Assembly: GCF_012927485.1 (NCBI RefSeq)
Contig: NZ_JABBPC010000012.1
Location: forward strand, 334,838-398,837
Direction: 5' to 3'
Length of the DNA: 64,000 nucleotides
From: Polaromonas sp.
Lineage (GTDB): Bacteria > Pseudomonadota > Gammaproteobacteria > Burkholderiales > Burkholderiaceae_C
A model generated the notes under the pieces. It saw only the letters and a list, made by a program, of their open reading frames with translations, had not been told where the DNA came from and searched no databases. A program made the translations under genes and the position numbers. Below are positions 34,681 through 42,773 of this stretch, piece by piece (position 1 is the stretch's first letter; each line of letters begins with the position of its first letter).

Positions 34681-36032
34681 GTCTACGACTACGGCTACTG
34701 TTGATGATTGGCATATCGCTGAGTCTGCTGTGGGGCGGCATAGCACTCTGGATGCTCCGTGATCTGGACAAGGAGATGCACCGCACCCTGGACCAGCGCC
34801 TTGCGATGTCGGCGCAAATGGTGGCGGGACTAATGTCGCAGAACCCTGCCGCGTGGGATGGCCGCACAGGAAAATCGGGCGCATCGATGTTGGGCCTTGC
34901 GGCAGCCGCTAAAGGATTGGCTTGCCAGGTTTCGTTACGCGGTGAGGTCATCGCGCGCACCCCAGGTGCTGCACCCGAGGCGGTGGCGGCATTCGGCCCC
35001 GGTTTTGCCGAGCGCGAATTTAGGGGAGAACGCTGGCGCAGCTACACCGTTGAAGCGCACGGTTTCCGCGTCACCACGGCTGACCGTCTGACCGAACGGA
35101 ACACGCTGCTACGCAATGTCATGGAAGCCGCTGTCGTTCCCTTTGTAGTCGCCATGATCGGCAGCTTGATAGCACTTTGGTTTGGCGTGAAGAAGGGTTT
35201 GCTGCCACTGGAACGCCTGCGCCAGGCGTTGGCCAGCCGGGCACCGGATACGCTGACGCCCCTTCCCGCCGCCCCGATGTCCCGTGATTTGCTGCCACTG
35301 GTCACGACCCTGAACCAGGTTTTGGAGCAGATGAGTGGCACCCTCCGCCGCGAACGTCGCTTCACCAGCGATGCCGCTCATGAGTTGCGCACGCCGCTCA
35401 CCGCCATCAAGACCCACCTGCAGGTCGCGCGCATCACGCGTGGTGCGGAGGCGGCACAGGCCCTGGAATACGCACAGGAAGGGGTGGCACGATTGCAACA
35501 CACGCTGACGCAACTGCTCACACTGTCGCAGGTAGAAGGTCCGTTTTCCTGGAACGACGGACGTGTCGCTTATGCCGATGAAGTGGCGCGTTTGGCGATC
35601 CGCGATGCGGCGCCCGAGGCCCACCAGCAGGTCGTTTTCGACAACCAGGGCTGCTCGGCTGAACTCGCGCTGCCCCAAGCGCTGGCAGTCACCGCGTTGC
35701 GTAACCTGCTTGACAATGCCATCCGTCACTCGCCGTCAGAAAATAGTGTGCGACTGGAACTCCAGCCCTTGAAGAACGCCATCTGTTTCCGGGTATGCGA
35801 CAGTGGGCCAGGACTCAGCGCCGAGGAGTTAACGCTGGCGACGCAACGCTTCTGGCGGCGCGGCCCCGGTCGCGGTACCGGGCTGGGACTGTCTATCGTT
35901 GCTGCCATCACCGAGCGCTTTGGTGGCGCGCTCGAACTGGCGCAGCGCCCAGACGGCGGGCTGGAAGCAAAATTGACGCTTCCAACAGTGAAAGACGCTC
36001 GCTCGGTCGGTGCAGCGCCCAATTCTCTTTGA
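34677..36032 (+). CDS. Sensor histidine kinase (QseC-like)
   Basis: 451 residues from a GTG that overlaps the regulator stop codon (GTGA). An N-terminal membrane helix (LLLMIGISLSLLWGGIALWML) is followed by a periplasmic domain of about 120 residues, a second helix (VVPFVVAMIGSLIALWFGV, about 158-176), the HisKA H-box FTSDAAHELRTPLTAIK (His near 239) and the HATPase boxes RNLLDNAIRHS, DSGPGLS and RGTGLGLSIVAAI. It senses an unknown periplasmic signal; its divergent position to the thiol-redox genes makes envelope redox or metal stress a reasonable guess. Confidence 0.9.
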   Translation: MSLRLRLLLMIGISLSLLWGGIALWMLRDLDKEMHRTLDQRLAMSAQMVAGLMSQNPAAWDGRTGKSGASMLGLAAAAKGLACQVSLRGEVIARTPGAAPEAVAAFGPGFAEREFRGERWRSYTVEAHGFRVTTADRLTERNTLLRNVMEAAVVPFVVAMIGSLIALWFGVKKGLLPLERLRQALASRAPDTLTPLPAAPMSRDLLPLVTTLNQVLEQMSGTLRRERRFTSDAAHELRTPLTAIKTHLQVARITRGAEAAQALEYAQEGVARLQHTLTQLLTLSQVEGPFSWNDGRVAYADEVARLAIRDAAPEAHQQVVFDNQGCSAELALPQALAVTALRNLLDNAIRHSPSENSVRLELQPLKNAICFRVCDSGPGLSAEELTLATQRFWRRGPGRGTGLGLSIVAAITERFGGALELAQRPDGGLEAKLTLPTVKDARSVGAAPNSL

Positions 36033-36683
36033 CCCCGCTAGGTCGCGCGAAAAGCGCTTGAAGCCGGTTGGATGTCCCTGCCGCGGATACCAGGCAGTGG
36101 TACCAGACGGATCGCCCCGCGACGTGTAGATGCAATTTGGAAATCGTGGCTTGCACGCGCTAAAAATTCACGCCTTCGGAAAACGCGGCACTGTCTTACA
36201 CTCAAGTCAAGAGGCGCGGATCATGCTGATTGCAACGTCGATCTGACGCAAGACAATGAATTCCTGAACCCTCCGCTATCCGAAACTAACCAAGTGATCC
36301 ACCTTCTAAAGCTTCTTTCAATCTTCGCCGCTGCAACACGGGTTTGGGCGCACGCGCTCTATCTGCGGCCGGTCGCCATCCTCGTTCGTCCTGGCAACCC
36401 CAGGGGCATACGCGGCTTTCGCGACTTGCTGGTACCCGGGGTGAAAGTGCTGACCGCAAAGTGGGGTTGGAACGCGCGTTGACGGGCGCACCAGACCGCC
36501 ATGATCCGGATCGAAAATTCCGCAGCGCAGGGGCCAAACCCATTTCGGAATACTGCCTTCCGCTTTCGGTCCGCTTGTCAGGCAAAGGGGAAATGGCAGC
36601 TCCGCCCTGCCGGGGACAGGACCTGGACGGTAAAGCCTGGCGCCCACTTCGCAGCGCTCAAGCAAGTTAAAGCGTTGTATGGA
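36033..36683. other. Gap between the kinase gene and tsdB, with a decayed gene fragment
   Basis: About 650 bases. Apart from the AcfC-like remnant at 36288-36482, no coding signal, RNA gene or repeat was recognised. The last 200 bases are open in two frames but the amino-acid content looks random. A promoter for tsdB probably lies here but cannot be placed. Confidence 0.5.
36288..36482 (+). pseudogene. Remnant of an AcfC-like periplasmic binding protein
   Basis: The frame ending at 36482 contains LYLRPVAILVRPGNPRGI (from about 36357), then FRDLLVPGVKVL, and ends abruptly in TAKWGWNAR. From memory of the AcfC/COG4588 family, the first part is the conserved middle of the protein and AKWGW is the normal C-terminus, so about 110 internal residues appear deleted and the N-terminal part degraded. 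It is not expected to be functional. Its position beside thiosulfate genes may be accidental. Assignment rests on recalled motifs only. Confidence 0.4.
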
Positions 36684-37340
36684 ATGCCCTTGCAGGTCCT
36701 GTTCGCTTGCCTGGCTATGCTGACTGGATCGGTCTGCGCACAGAGCGGTGAAAAGATTGCCAAGGCTGGCAATGCGGCTGGCGCACCGGCCTGCGTGACG
36801 TGCCACGGCCCCAGCGGGCAAGGTCAATCGACAACGGGGTTTCCGCGCCTGGCAGGTATGAATGCCGGCTACTTGGTGCGGCAGCTGCAAAACTTTCAGG
36901 ACGGGGCGCGCGTGAACCCGATCATGGGGCCGGTCGCCAAGCTGCTCAGCGCAGCCGACCGACAGGCCTTGGCCACGTACTACGCTGGGCTGCCGGCGAT
37001 TGACGCGGCGGTCAGCCCGGCGGCGACAGCCACGACGGTTGCCAGCGGCGAAACGTTCGCCCAAAACGGCAACTGGAGTAAAGGCTTACCGGCCTGTGCG
37101 CAATGCCACGGCACCAAGGGCCTCGGAGTCGGCGCGACCTTTCCGAAGATCGCGGGCCAATCGTCGCTCTACCTCTCGAATCAGTTACTGGCGTGGCAGG
37201 CCGGTACGCGCAAAAACGACCCGATGGGGCTGATGCACGGGATTGCACTCAAGTTGTCCGCTTCGGACGTCAGCGCAGTCGCCGCTTACTACGCCACGCT
37301 GTCTAGCGTCGCCGACAAGCCGCGGAGCGCAAACCCATGA
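36684..37340 (+). CDS. tsdB: Diheme cytochrome c4-like, TsdB (TsdA electron acceptor)
   Basis: 218 residues from the ATG at 36684; the signal peptide (MPLQVLFACLAMLTGSVCAQ) is short and lacks basic residues, so a TTG at 36675 or a longer start is possible. Two heme c motifs, CVTCH (37-41) and CAQCH (138-142), sit in two repeated domains with the PRLAGMNAGYLVRQL / PKIAGQSSLYLSNQL signature of cytochrome c4. Its stop overlaps the tsdA start (ATGA). TsdB accepts electrons from thiosulfate dehydrogenase TsdA in the periplasm and passes them to terminal oxidases. Without tsdA it would be called a generic c4. Confidence 0.85.
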   Translation: MPLQVLFACLAMLTGSVCAQSGEKIAKAGNAAGAPACVTCHGPSGQGQSTTGFPRLAGMNAGYLVRQLQNFQDGARVNPIMGPVAKLLSAADRQALATYYAGLPAIDAAVSPAATATTVASGETFAQNGNWSKGLPACAQCHGTKGLGVGATFPKIAGQSSLYLSNQLLAWQAGTRKNDPMGLMHGIALKLSASDVSAVAAYYATLSSVADKPRSANP

Positions 37341-38356
37341 AGCTCGTCTTCTCCGTTTCAGCCGCCGTATTGATCTTCGGCCTGGCGGGCTCGAGCGCCG
37401 TTCTTGCCGCGCGCGACGAGCCTCGCGAGGGCGCTCAAGCAATGGCACCGGCGGCACCGGCAAGCGCGGTGCCGCCGGTTGCGGTAGCCCCGGTCGAAGC
37501 ACCCCGGCCTGCAGCAAGCACGCCAACGCGAGCCTTTGCACCGCCTCCCGACAGTGCGATTCCCAACAACGAATTCGGCAAGGAAGTGAAGCTCGGGCAG
37601 GCCATCTTCAACGGCACCAGCCCGCTTGCGGCGGCCTTTGTCGGTAACTCGCTTCGTTGTGCGAGTTGCCACCTTGACGCGGGAAGGCTGGCGAACTCCG
37701 CACCTTTGTGGGGAGGCTACGTTCAGTACCCGGCCTACCGCAGCAAGGACGGCCATGTGAACACGTTCGCCGAACGCATCCAGGGCTGTTTTCGCTACAG
37801 CATGAATGGCACGGCACCGCCGCTCGGTCACAAAGTGCTGGTCGCGCTCGAGTCGTATGCCTTTTTCTTGGCCAAAAGCGCGCCAGTCGGCACCTCGCTT
37901 CCCGGGCGCGGGTATCCCACCCCGGCAAAGCCGGCATTGGCCATGGACTTCACACGCGGCGCGCTGGTTTTCCAGCAGAAATGTTCGTTGTGTCACGGCG
38001 CCGATGGGCAAGGTCAGACAGCGAACGGCGCGGTGGTGTTTCCGCCGCTGTGGGGGCCGAAGTCGTTCAATTGGGGGGCGGGCATGGGCTCGATCAAAAA
38101 CGCGGCCGGCTTCATCAAGGCGAACATGCCGCTGAGCCAGGGCAACACGCTGACCAATCAGCAAGCATGGGATGTGGCGGCGTTCATAGACAGTCAGGAG
38201 CGTCCTCAGGACCCCCGATTCCAGGGCTCCATCGCCGAAACGCGAAAGAAATTTCACGACTCGCCCGACGACATGTATGGGCAAACCGTCCATGGACAGA
38301 CGTTGGGCAAGGGCTCGGCGCCGCCGATCAAGACGCGCAATCGGTCAACGCCGTGA
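37337..38356 (+). CDS. tsdA: Thiosulfate dehydrogenase TsdA
   Basis: 339 residues with a signal peptide (cleavage near VLA|ARD) and a Pro/Ala-rich linker (about 38-70). IPNNEFGKEVKLGQAIF opens the catalytic domain; heme 1 binds CASCH (108-112), the unusual axial cysteine is expected at C151 in RIQGCFRYSMNG, and heme 2 binds CSLCH (216-220). These are the hallmarks of TsdA, which joins two thiosulfates to tetrathionate (and can run in reverse). It is translationally coupled to tsdB. With the ETHE1-like and TauE genes downstream it forms a reduced-sulfur module. Confidence 0.88.
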   Translation: MKLVFSVSAAVLIFGLAGSSAVLAARDEPREGAQAMAPAAPASAVPPVAVAPVEAPRPAASTPTRAFAPPPDSAIPNNEFGKEVKLGQAIFNGTSPLAAAFVGNSLRCASCHLDAGRLANSAPLWGGYVQYPAYRSKDGHVNTFAERIQGCFRYSMNGTAPPLGHKVLVALESYAFFLAKSAPVGTSLPGRGYPTPAKPALAMDFTRGALVFQQKCSLCHGADGQGQTANGAVVFPPLWGPKSFNWGAGMGSIKNAAGFIKANMPLSQGNTLTNQQAWDVAAFIDSQERPQDPRFQGSIAETRKKFHDSPDDMYGQTVHGQTLGKGSAPPIKTRNRSTP

Positions 38357-38706
38357 ACGCTTATGCAGCACCCGTTTGGATCGGATATTTCATGCTGCGG
38401 AGTTGCTAAAAATTACCGTTGGGTCAAAACGGGCCTGACCGTCAGACTGTCGCGCACCGGTCGGGAAAAGAAGGTTTTCCCTACCAAGGCAACTAAGAAT
38501 GGCGGCTGCGATTCCATGGAAACAGCGATACCAAGTGCGCCATCGCACAGTACCCCACTCAGTTCTTCGCAGTTGATTGCAAACCTACGCGGTCGCCTTT
38601 TATTTTTGTCCTGCGAGCCTTATTTGCCGAACCTGCCGCCGCGTCCCGGATCTGGTCTGGACCCGCTACTGCTATATTAATTGTTAACGCTCTACAGGAA
38701 CTCTCC
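38357..38706. other. Non-coding gap between tsdA and the persulfide dioxygenase gene
   Basis: 350 bases without a supported gene. A TATATT (38672-38677), about 20 bases from a weak TGGACC, may be the -10 element of the downstream gene, whose ribosome-binding site AGGAA lies at 38696-38700. No repeat or terminator is convincing. Confidence 0.5.
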
Positions 38707-39456
38707 ATGATCTTCCGTCAGCTCTCTGAACCCATTTCGAACACCTACACCTACCTGCTCGGCTGCGAAACAACCGGGCAGGCGATGCTCATCGACCCGG
38801 TCATCAATTCGATCGATCGCGATCTCCAAGTCTTGCAGTCGCTCGGGCTCACCTTGGCTTACACGCTGGACACTCACATCCATGCCGATCACATCACGGC
38901 GGCACGGCACCTGAAGGAGCGCGTCGAAAGCAAGATTGCCTGGCCCGCCATCGACCGCCTGCCTTGCACTGATGTCGGTATCGTCGAAGGCATGCCGTTT
39001 CAACTGGGGAGTATCACGCTGGACCCGCTGCACACGCCCGGCCACACGGATGGCCACTTCGCCTATCGTTGCAATGACCGTCTGTTCAGTGGCGACGCGT
39101 TGCTGATCGACGGTTGCGGCCGCACCGACTTTCAGAATGGCGACGCTGAAGCCCTCTATAAGAGCGTCACAGAGAAGTTGTTCGCGCTGTCCGACGACGT
39201 GCTGGTTTATCCGGCGCATGATTACAAGAATCGTCGCGTGTCGTCGATCGGACAGGAGAAAAGCCGCAACCCACGCCTTGGCCAAGGTCGCTCGGTGGAC
39301 GAATTCAAGGCGCTCATGGCCGGACTCCATCTGCCCTACCCCAAGTTCATTGACTTTGCGGTGCCGGGAAATCGCCAATGCGGAATGTGCCCGGAAGACC
39401 TGCCCGAACAAATGCGCCAATACTGTGAACACATGGCCGGGAGTTTCCAAGGCTGA
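38707..39456 (+). CDS. Persulfide dioxygenase, ETHE1/Blh-like MBL-fold protein
   Basis: 249 residues. The metallo-beta-lactamase motif THIHADH (56-62), HTPGHTDG (about 111-118), GDALLIDGCGRTDFQNGD (about 134-151) and YPAHDY (about 173) match the ETHE1 group, which uses one iron to oxidise glutathione persulfide to sulfite. The last 40 residues include an extra cysteine motif (CGMCPEDL ... YC) beyond the core. It is cytoplasmic. It lies between thiosulfate dehydrogenase and a sulfite-exporter-like gene, which supports a role in sulfane-sulfur removal. Confidence 0.88.
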   Translation: MIFRQLSEPISNTYTYLLGCETTGQAMLIDPVINSIDRDLQVLQSLGLTLAYTLDTHIHADHITAARHLKERVESKIAWPAIDRLPCTDVGIVEGMPFQLGSITLDPLHTPGHTDGHFAYRCNDRLFSGDALLIDGCGRTDFQNGDAEALYKSVTEKLFALSDDVLVYPAHDYKNRRVSSIGQEKSRNPRLGQGRSVDEFKALMAGLHLPYPKFIDFAVPGNRQCGMCPEDLPEQMRQYCEHMAGSFQG

Positions 39457-39588
39457 GTTTTCGATGTGCAACCCTGGCAAATTTAAAGCTGCGGCGAAGA
39501 GACGTCGCAAGCGCTCCGTCCGGGGCGTGTCCAGTCTGCCTGCAATTAGGTGGCGAGATCGATTACGGCCGCCCCAGGAGCAGTCCCG

Positions 39589-40392
39589 ATGCTGATTTCT
39601 CTTCTTCTCGGCGTTCTGGTCGGGGCGGTGCTCGGAGTCACCGGTGCCGGCGGTGGAATTCTCGCGGTCCCCGCTCTGGTGGTGGGCTTGGGATGGTCGA
39701 TGCAACAGGCCGCGCCGGTCGCGCTGATTGCGGTCGCGGCAGGTGCTGGACTCGGAGCGGCGGAGGGCTTACGGAACAAGCTGGTGCGCTATCGGGCTGC
39801 GGCGCTGATGGCTGTCGCGGGCATTCCGGTGACTGCGCTGGGCCTGCGAGTCGCTCACGCCATGTCTCAGAGGATATTGCTCGGTCTCTTTGCGGCCGTC
39901 ATGCTGCTGGTGGCGGTTCGACTTTTGTGGCAAGCCATCAAGGATGGGCGAAACGACATCGATTCGTCGTCGAAGCTAGCCCGCATCGACGCGAACACCG
40001 GACGTTTTGTCTGGACCTGGTCGACCGGCCTGTTGCTGACCGGCATCGGCGCATTGACCGGTTTTATGACGGGCTTGCTTGGTGTAGGTGGCGGCTTTGT
40101 CATCGTGCCGTTGCTGCGCAAGTTCACGAATGTCTCAATGCATGGCATCGTAGCGACCTCATTACTGGTCGTCGCCATCGTGGGGGCCGGTGGCGTGCTC
40201 ACCGCAGTTCTCTATGGCGCCGTGTTACCGCTGGCAGTGACCCTTCTGTTCTCGGCCGCAACGGCCGCCGGGATGCTCGTCGGGCGCTATGTTTCCCACC
40301 GACTGTCGGCCCGCCATGTTCAGATTGGATTCGCAACGGTGCTTTTTACCGTTGCACTTGGCTTGTTCATAAAGGCGGCCTTGAACGACTGA
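39589..40392 (+). CDS. TauE/SafE-family membrane transporter, putative sulfite exporter
   Basis: 267 residues from the ATG at 39589 with AGGAG at 39575-39579. Eight predicted membrane segments in two repeats; each starts with a glycine motif (LGVTGAGGGILAVPAL near 15-30 and GLLGVGGGFVIVPLL near 165-180), the TauE/SafE hallmark. Members export sulfite, sulfoacetate or related organosulfur anions. It begins 132 bases after the persulfide dioxygenase gene, whose product is sulfite, so sulfite export is the likeliest function here. Confidence 0.85.
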   Translation: MLISLLLGVLVGAVLGVTGAGGGILAVPALVVGLGWSMQQAAPVALIAVAAGAGLGAAEGLRNKLVRYRAAALMAVAGIPVTALGLRVAHAMSQRILLGLFAAVMLLVAVRLLWQAIKDGRNDIDSSSKLARIDANTGRFVWTWSTGLLLTGIGALTGFMTGLLGVGGGFVIVPLLRKFTNVSMHGIVATSLLVVAIVGAGGVLTAVLYGAVLPLAVTLLFSAATAAGMLVGRYVSHRLSARHVQIGFATVLFTVALGLFIKAALND

Positions 40393-40491
40393 ACGGCGGT
40401 TTTTTACGTGCGCCCGGACCGGTCAGCGCGGCAAGACAGAACCGGTACATCATCGTACTGCGTCAAATTAATTCAATCGGAGCTTTTCCTC

Positions 40492-41007
40492 ATGAAAAAC
40501 TATCTTTCTTGTCTTGCGCTTCTCGCCGGCTGCAGCCTGCCCTTCTCCGCGTTTTCGACCGATACCCAGCGCCAGGCGGACGTCGCGAAGCGAGGCGCCG
40601 AGGAGATGCCATTTGAACTTTCCGCCACCACCCACTTCTTTACCAAGTCCAAAGACGGTGGAACGCAACGGGTGATTGCCAAGGATGCGTCCGATGCGGT
40701 GCAAATTCGGCTGGTGCGAGAACACCTGCGCGAAATTCAGTCTCAGTTTGGAAAAAGTGACTTCTCCGGACCGGCGCGCATTCACGGCACTGACATGCCC
40801 GGCATGGCCCAGCTCAAAGCGGCCAAGCCTGGTCAAATCACGATTGCTTATCGAGAGGTAAGCGCCGGCGCTGAGCTTACGTATCAAACCAAAACCGCCG
40901 CGCTGGTCAAGGCGTTGCACGCCTGGTTTGATGCCCAACTGGCTGACCATGGTGCTGATGCGATGGCTGGGCATGAACATCATCAGGGCGATATGCCCGG
41001 CAAGTAG
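40492..41007 (+). CDS. Exported hypothetical protein
   Basis: 171 residues from the ATG at 40492. The N-terminus MKNYLSCLALLAGCSLPFSAFS is a signal; ALLAGC could be a lipobox (Cys14), or signal peptidase I may cut after AFS. The mature part is a compact domain (MPFELSATTHFFTKSKDGG, VRLVREHLREIQSQF-like helix, HGTDMPGMAQLKA) with a His-rich tail (GHEHHQGDMPGK) that may bind metal. I recall close relatives in Burkholderiales being mislabelled aspartate carbamoyltransferase; nothing here resembles that enzyme. It is 100 bases downstream of the TauE gene and could belong to the sulfur unit. Confidence 0.7.
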   Translation: MKNYLSCLALLAGCSLPFSAFSTDTQRQADVAKRGAEEMPFELSATTHFFTKSKDGGTQRVIAKDASDAVQIRLVREHLREIQSQFGKSDFSGPARIHGTDMPGMAQLKAAKPGQITIAYREVSAGAELTYQTKTAALVKALHAWFDAQLADHGADAMAGHEHHQGDMPGK

Positions 41008-41048
41008 CTCGTGCACAGCACCCGTGAACTGCTTTCATGGATGTGATC

Positions 41049-41072
41049 GCAAAGACGCAAAGACGCAAAAAC
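41049..41072. repeat. Tandem 8-bp repeat, three units
   Basis: GCAAAGAC occurs at 41049-41056 and 41057-41064, then GCAAAAAC at 41065-41072. It lies in the 190-base gap between two unknown genes. A short repeat of this kind can vary in copy number by slippage. Confidence 0.7.
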
Positions 41073-41197
41073 GCGAGTTTTCCGTGTTGCCTTCGCTGCC
41101 GTCTTAGGTCCCGCGAGGCCTCCATGTCTGACCGCGTCAAAATTCTGAGTTGACTACACTGAGATCCTTCTCAAACGACCCCCAACCCAAAGAAACA

Positions 41198-41803
41198 ATG
41201 GACATTTTTATTCTGGCGTTGCTGATCGCCATTGGCGCTTACACGCTCAAGTTGAAAGACGAGCGCAGGCGTATTGGCTTGTTGGGAAGCCACCTCGGAA
41301 AGTACCAGATTGAAAAACTGATGGAAAGCCTGACGGAAGGCTACCTGCGAGCGCTGGGGGAAGTTAATCCCGAGCGCCGTGAACTGATTTGGGGTTTGTT
41401 AGACAGCTCCGAGCAAAAGTTGTGTGATCAGTTCAACAGCTTCGTCGCTGAGTTTTCCAGGGTCGAGGAGGCCGACGCTCGCGTCAGCAAACTCGCCTTT
41501 CACATCCCCTATGCCGACAAACTTTTCCCAACCGCAACGTTTGACTTCCGAAAGGTTTTGAGCATTCATGCCGAAGGGATCACAAATGCAGCGAAAAACA
41601 GCCTCAATCGACCGCCCAAAAACAAGGCCTTTGCGATATCAGCCGAGATATTTTTGATGCAGCACTCCTGCCACTGGTTCTGCAAGTCCAAGGCAGTAGC
41701 TTCCGCCCGGATGCTGGTACGACACCAAACGTCTTATGCGCTGCTGTTAGCGTCGGTGGCCGCCACTACGCGCAACGCCTACTGCGCCTTGATCGAAGGT
41801 TGA
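41198..41803 (+). CDS. Hypothetical protein with N-terminal membrane anchor
   Basis: 201 residues from the ATG at 41198 (MDIFILALLIAIGAYTLK). One N-terminal membrane helix is followed by a soluble, mostly helical domain facing the cytoplasm or periplasm (KLMESLTEGYLRALGEVNPERR, LCDQFNSFVAEFSRVEEADAR). Cysteine and histidine cluster in QHSCHWFCKSK (about 160-170), which might bind metal. I do not recognise the family. There is no clear ribosome-binding site at the chosen start beyond AAAGAAAC, and the neighbours (exported unknown upstream, rubrerythrin downstream) do not indicate a role. Confidence 0.6.
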   Translation: MDIFILALLIAIGAYTLKLKDERRRIGLLGSHLGKYQIEKLMESLTEGYLRALGEVNPERRELIWGLLDSSEQKLCDQFNSFVAEFSRVEEADARVSKLAFHIPYADKLFPTATFDFRKVLSIHAEGITNAAKNSLNRPPKNKAFAISAEIFLMQHSCHWFCKSKAVASARMLVRHQTSYALLLASVAATTRNAYCALIEG

Positions 41804-41886
41804 GCTCCCCTACTGGGAGCGTTGCGCAGGGTCAAATTACCGTCACCCCACACGGGAAATACGATTTGGCTATCATTCCGTAGATA

Positions 41887-41898
41887 TATATTAATATA
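41887..41898. promoter_or_regulatory. TATATTAATATA palindrome upstream of rubrerythrin
   Basis: A perfect 12-bp palindrome 20 bases before the chosen rubrerythrin start, in a locally AT-only stretch. It could be the -10 region or an operator of a redox- or metal-responsive repressor; its extreme AT content stands out against the surrounding GC-rich DNA. Confidence 0.45.
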
Positions 41899-41918
41899 AA
41901 CTATCAATGGAATTCCCG

Positions 41919-42407
41919 ATGAACGTACAACGACCCAAAATCAAGACCATGGCCAACCTGGAAGCGGCCTTTGCGGGCGAGTCTATGGCCCACATTAAAT
42001 ATCGTTATTTCGCCAAGCTGGCCCGCGAAGCTGGGGACGAAGACACGGCGCGGACCTTTGAAGAGACGGCCGACCAGGAAGTCATGCATGCTTTCGGCCA
42101 CCTAAACCTGCTGTACCCGAAGTCCACGATGACGCCCGCCAAAGCGCTGCAAATCGCCATTGAGGGTGAAACGTATGAGTACACCGAGATGTATCCTGGC
42201 TTTCGCGCCACGGCTGAAGCAGAGGGCCATGCTGCGGCCGTGGCCGAAATGGACGAGCAAATCGAAGAGTCCAAAGTCCACGCAACGCAGTTCAAGGCTA
42301 CCCTTGAAAAGGCTCAAAAGCGTTTCGCCGCGTTGGCCAAGGTGGAACAGCGCCATGCCAACCATTACAAGGCACAGCTGGCCACGGTAATCACGCAGAC
42401 CACCTGA
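41919..42407 (+). CDS. Rubrerythrin family diiron protein without rubredoxin domain
   Basis: 162 residues from the ATG at 41919 (GGAATT 8 bases upstream); an ATG at 41907 is possible. The ferritin-like four-helix bundle carries the diiron ligands: Glu in [14 protein letters not shown]-x-x-H in [11 protein letters not shown], Glu residues in [14 protein letters not shown] and E-x-x-H in [10 protein letters not shown]. Typical rubrerythrins have a C-terminal rubredoxin domain; this one ends after the bundle, and a separate rubredoxin gene follows 106 bases downstream. It most likely reduces hydrogen peroxide in the cytoplasm. Confidence 0.9.
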   Translation: MNVQRPKIKTMANLEAAFAGESMAHIKYRYFAKLAREAGDEDTARTFEETADQEVMHAFGHLNLLYPKSTMTPAKALQIAIEGETYEYTEMYPGFRATAEAEGHAAAVAEMDEQIEESKVHATQFKATLEKAQKRFAALAKVEQRHANHYKAQLATVITQTT

Positions 42408-42513
42408 ACCTATAGCCAGCGGCACGCTGCCAATTGCTACTTTTTCTATCGCGTGTTGCAGAAATCACGTTTGGTCTAGCAACCATTTTTATAGCCAACA
42501 CCCAAAGAACTTC

Positions 42514-42678
42514 ATGAAAACTTATCTCTGTATCGTTTGCGGCTTTATCTATGACGAAGCGACTGGCAGACCTGAAGACGGCATTGCCGCCAGCACGCGC
42601 TGGTCCGACGTCCCCGAAAACTGGGCCTGCCCGGATTGCGGCGTCGCGAAGGCAGATTTCGAAGTGATCGAGATCTGA
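42514..42678 (+). CDS. Rubredoxin
   Basis: 54 residues: [18 protein letters not shown] then [20 protein letters not shown] and a short tail. The two iron-binding pairs CIVC and CPDC and the DVPENWxCPxCG motif identify a one-domain rubredoxin of normal size. It carries single electrons, here plausibly from the reductase encoded 95 bases downstream to the rubrerythrin encoded upstream. The ATG at 42514 lacks a strong ribosome-binding site (AAAGAAC upstream). Confidence 0.93.
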   Translation: MKTYLCIVCGFIYDEATGRPEDGIAASTRWSDVPENWACPDCGVAKADFEVIEI

Positions 42679-42773
42679 AAAACGGGAAACCTGGCAGCGC
42701 GAACATCGCCATCGTGAGTTGCGCAACGCATTGCATCGTCTTCAACTGACTAAATTGAATTGAAATTAATAGC

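Noticed and set aside
36072..36482. Intact 136-codon gene downstream of the histidine kinase
   Set aside because: The first half looks random and the second half matches only scattered parts of an AcfC-like protein, so it is better read as a remnant.
38363..38680. 105-codon frame between tsdA and the persulfide dioxygenase
   Set aside because: Low-complexity, no ribosome-binding site and no domain signal.
41804..41820. GCTCCC/GGGAGC hairpin as terminator after the anchored unknown gene
   Set aside because: The 6-bp stem is real but no T-run follows, so intrinsic termination is not supported.
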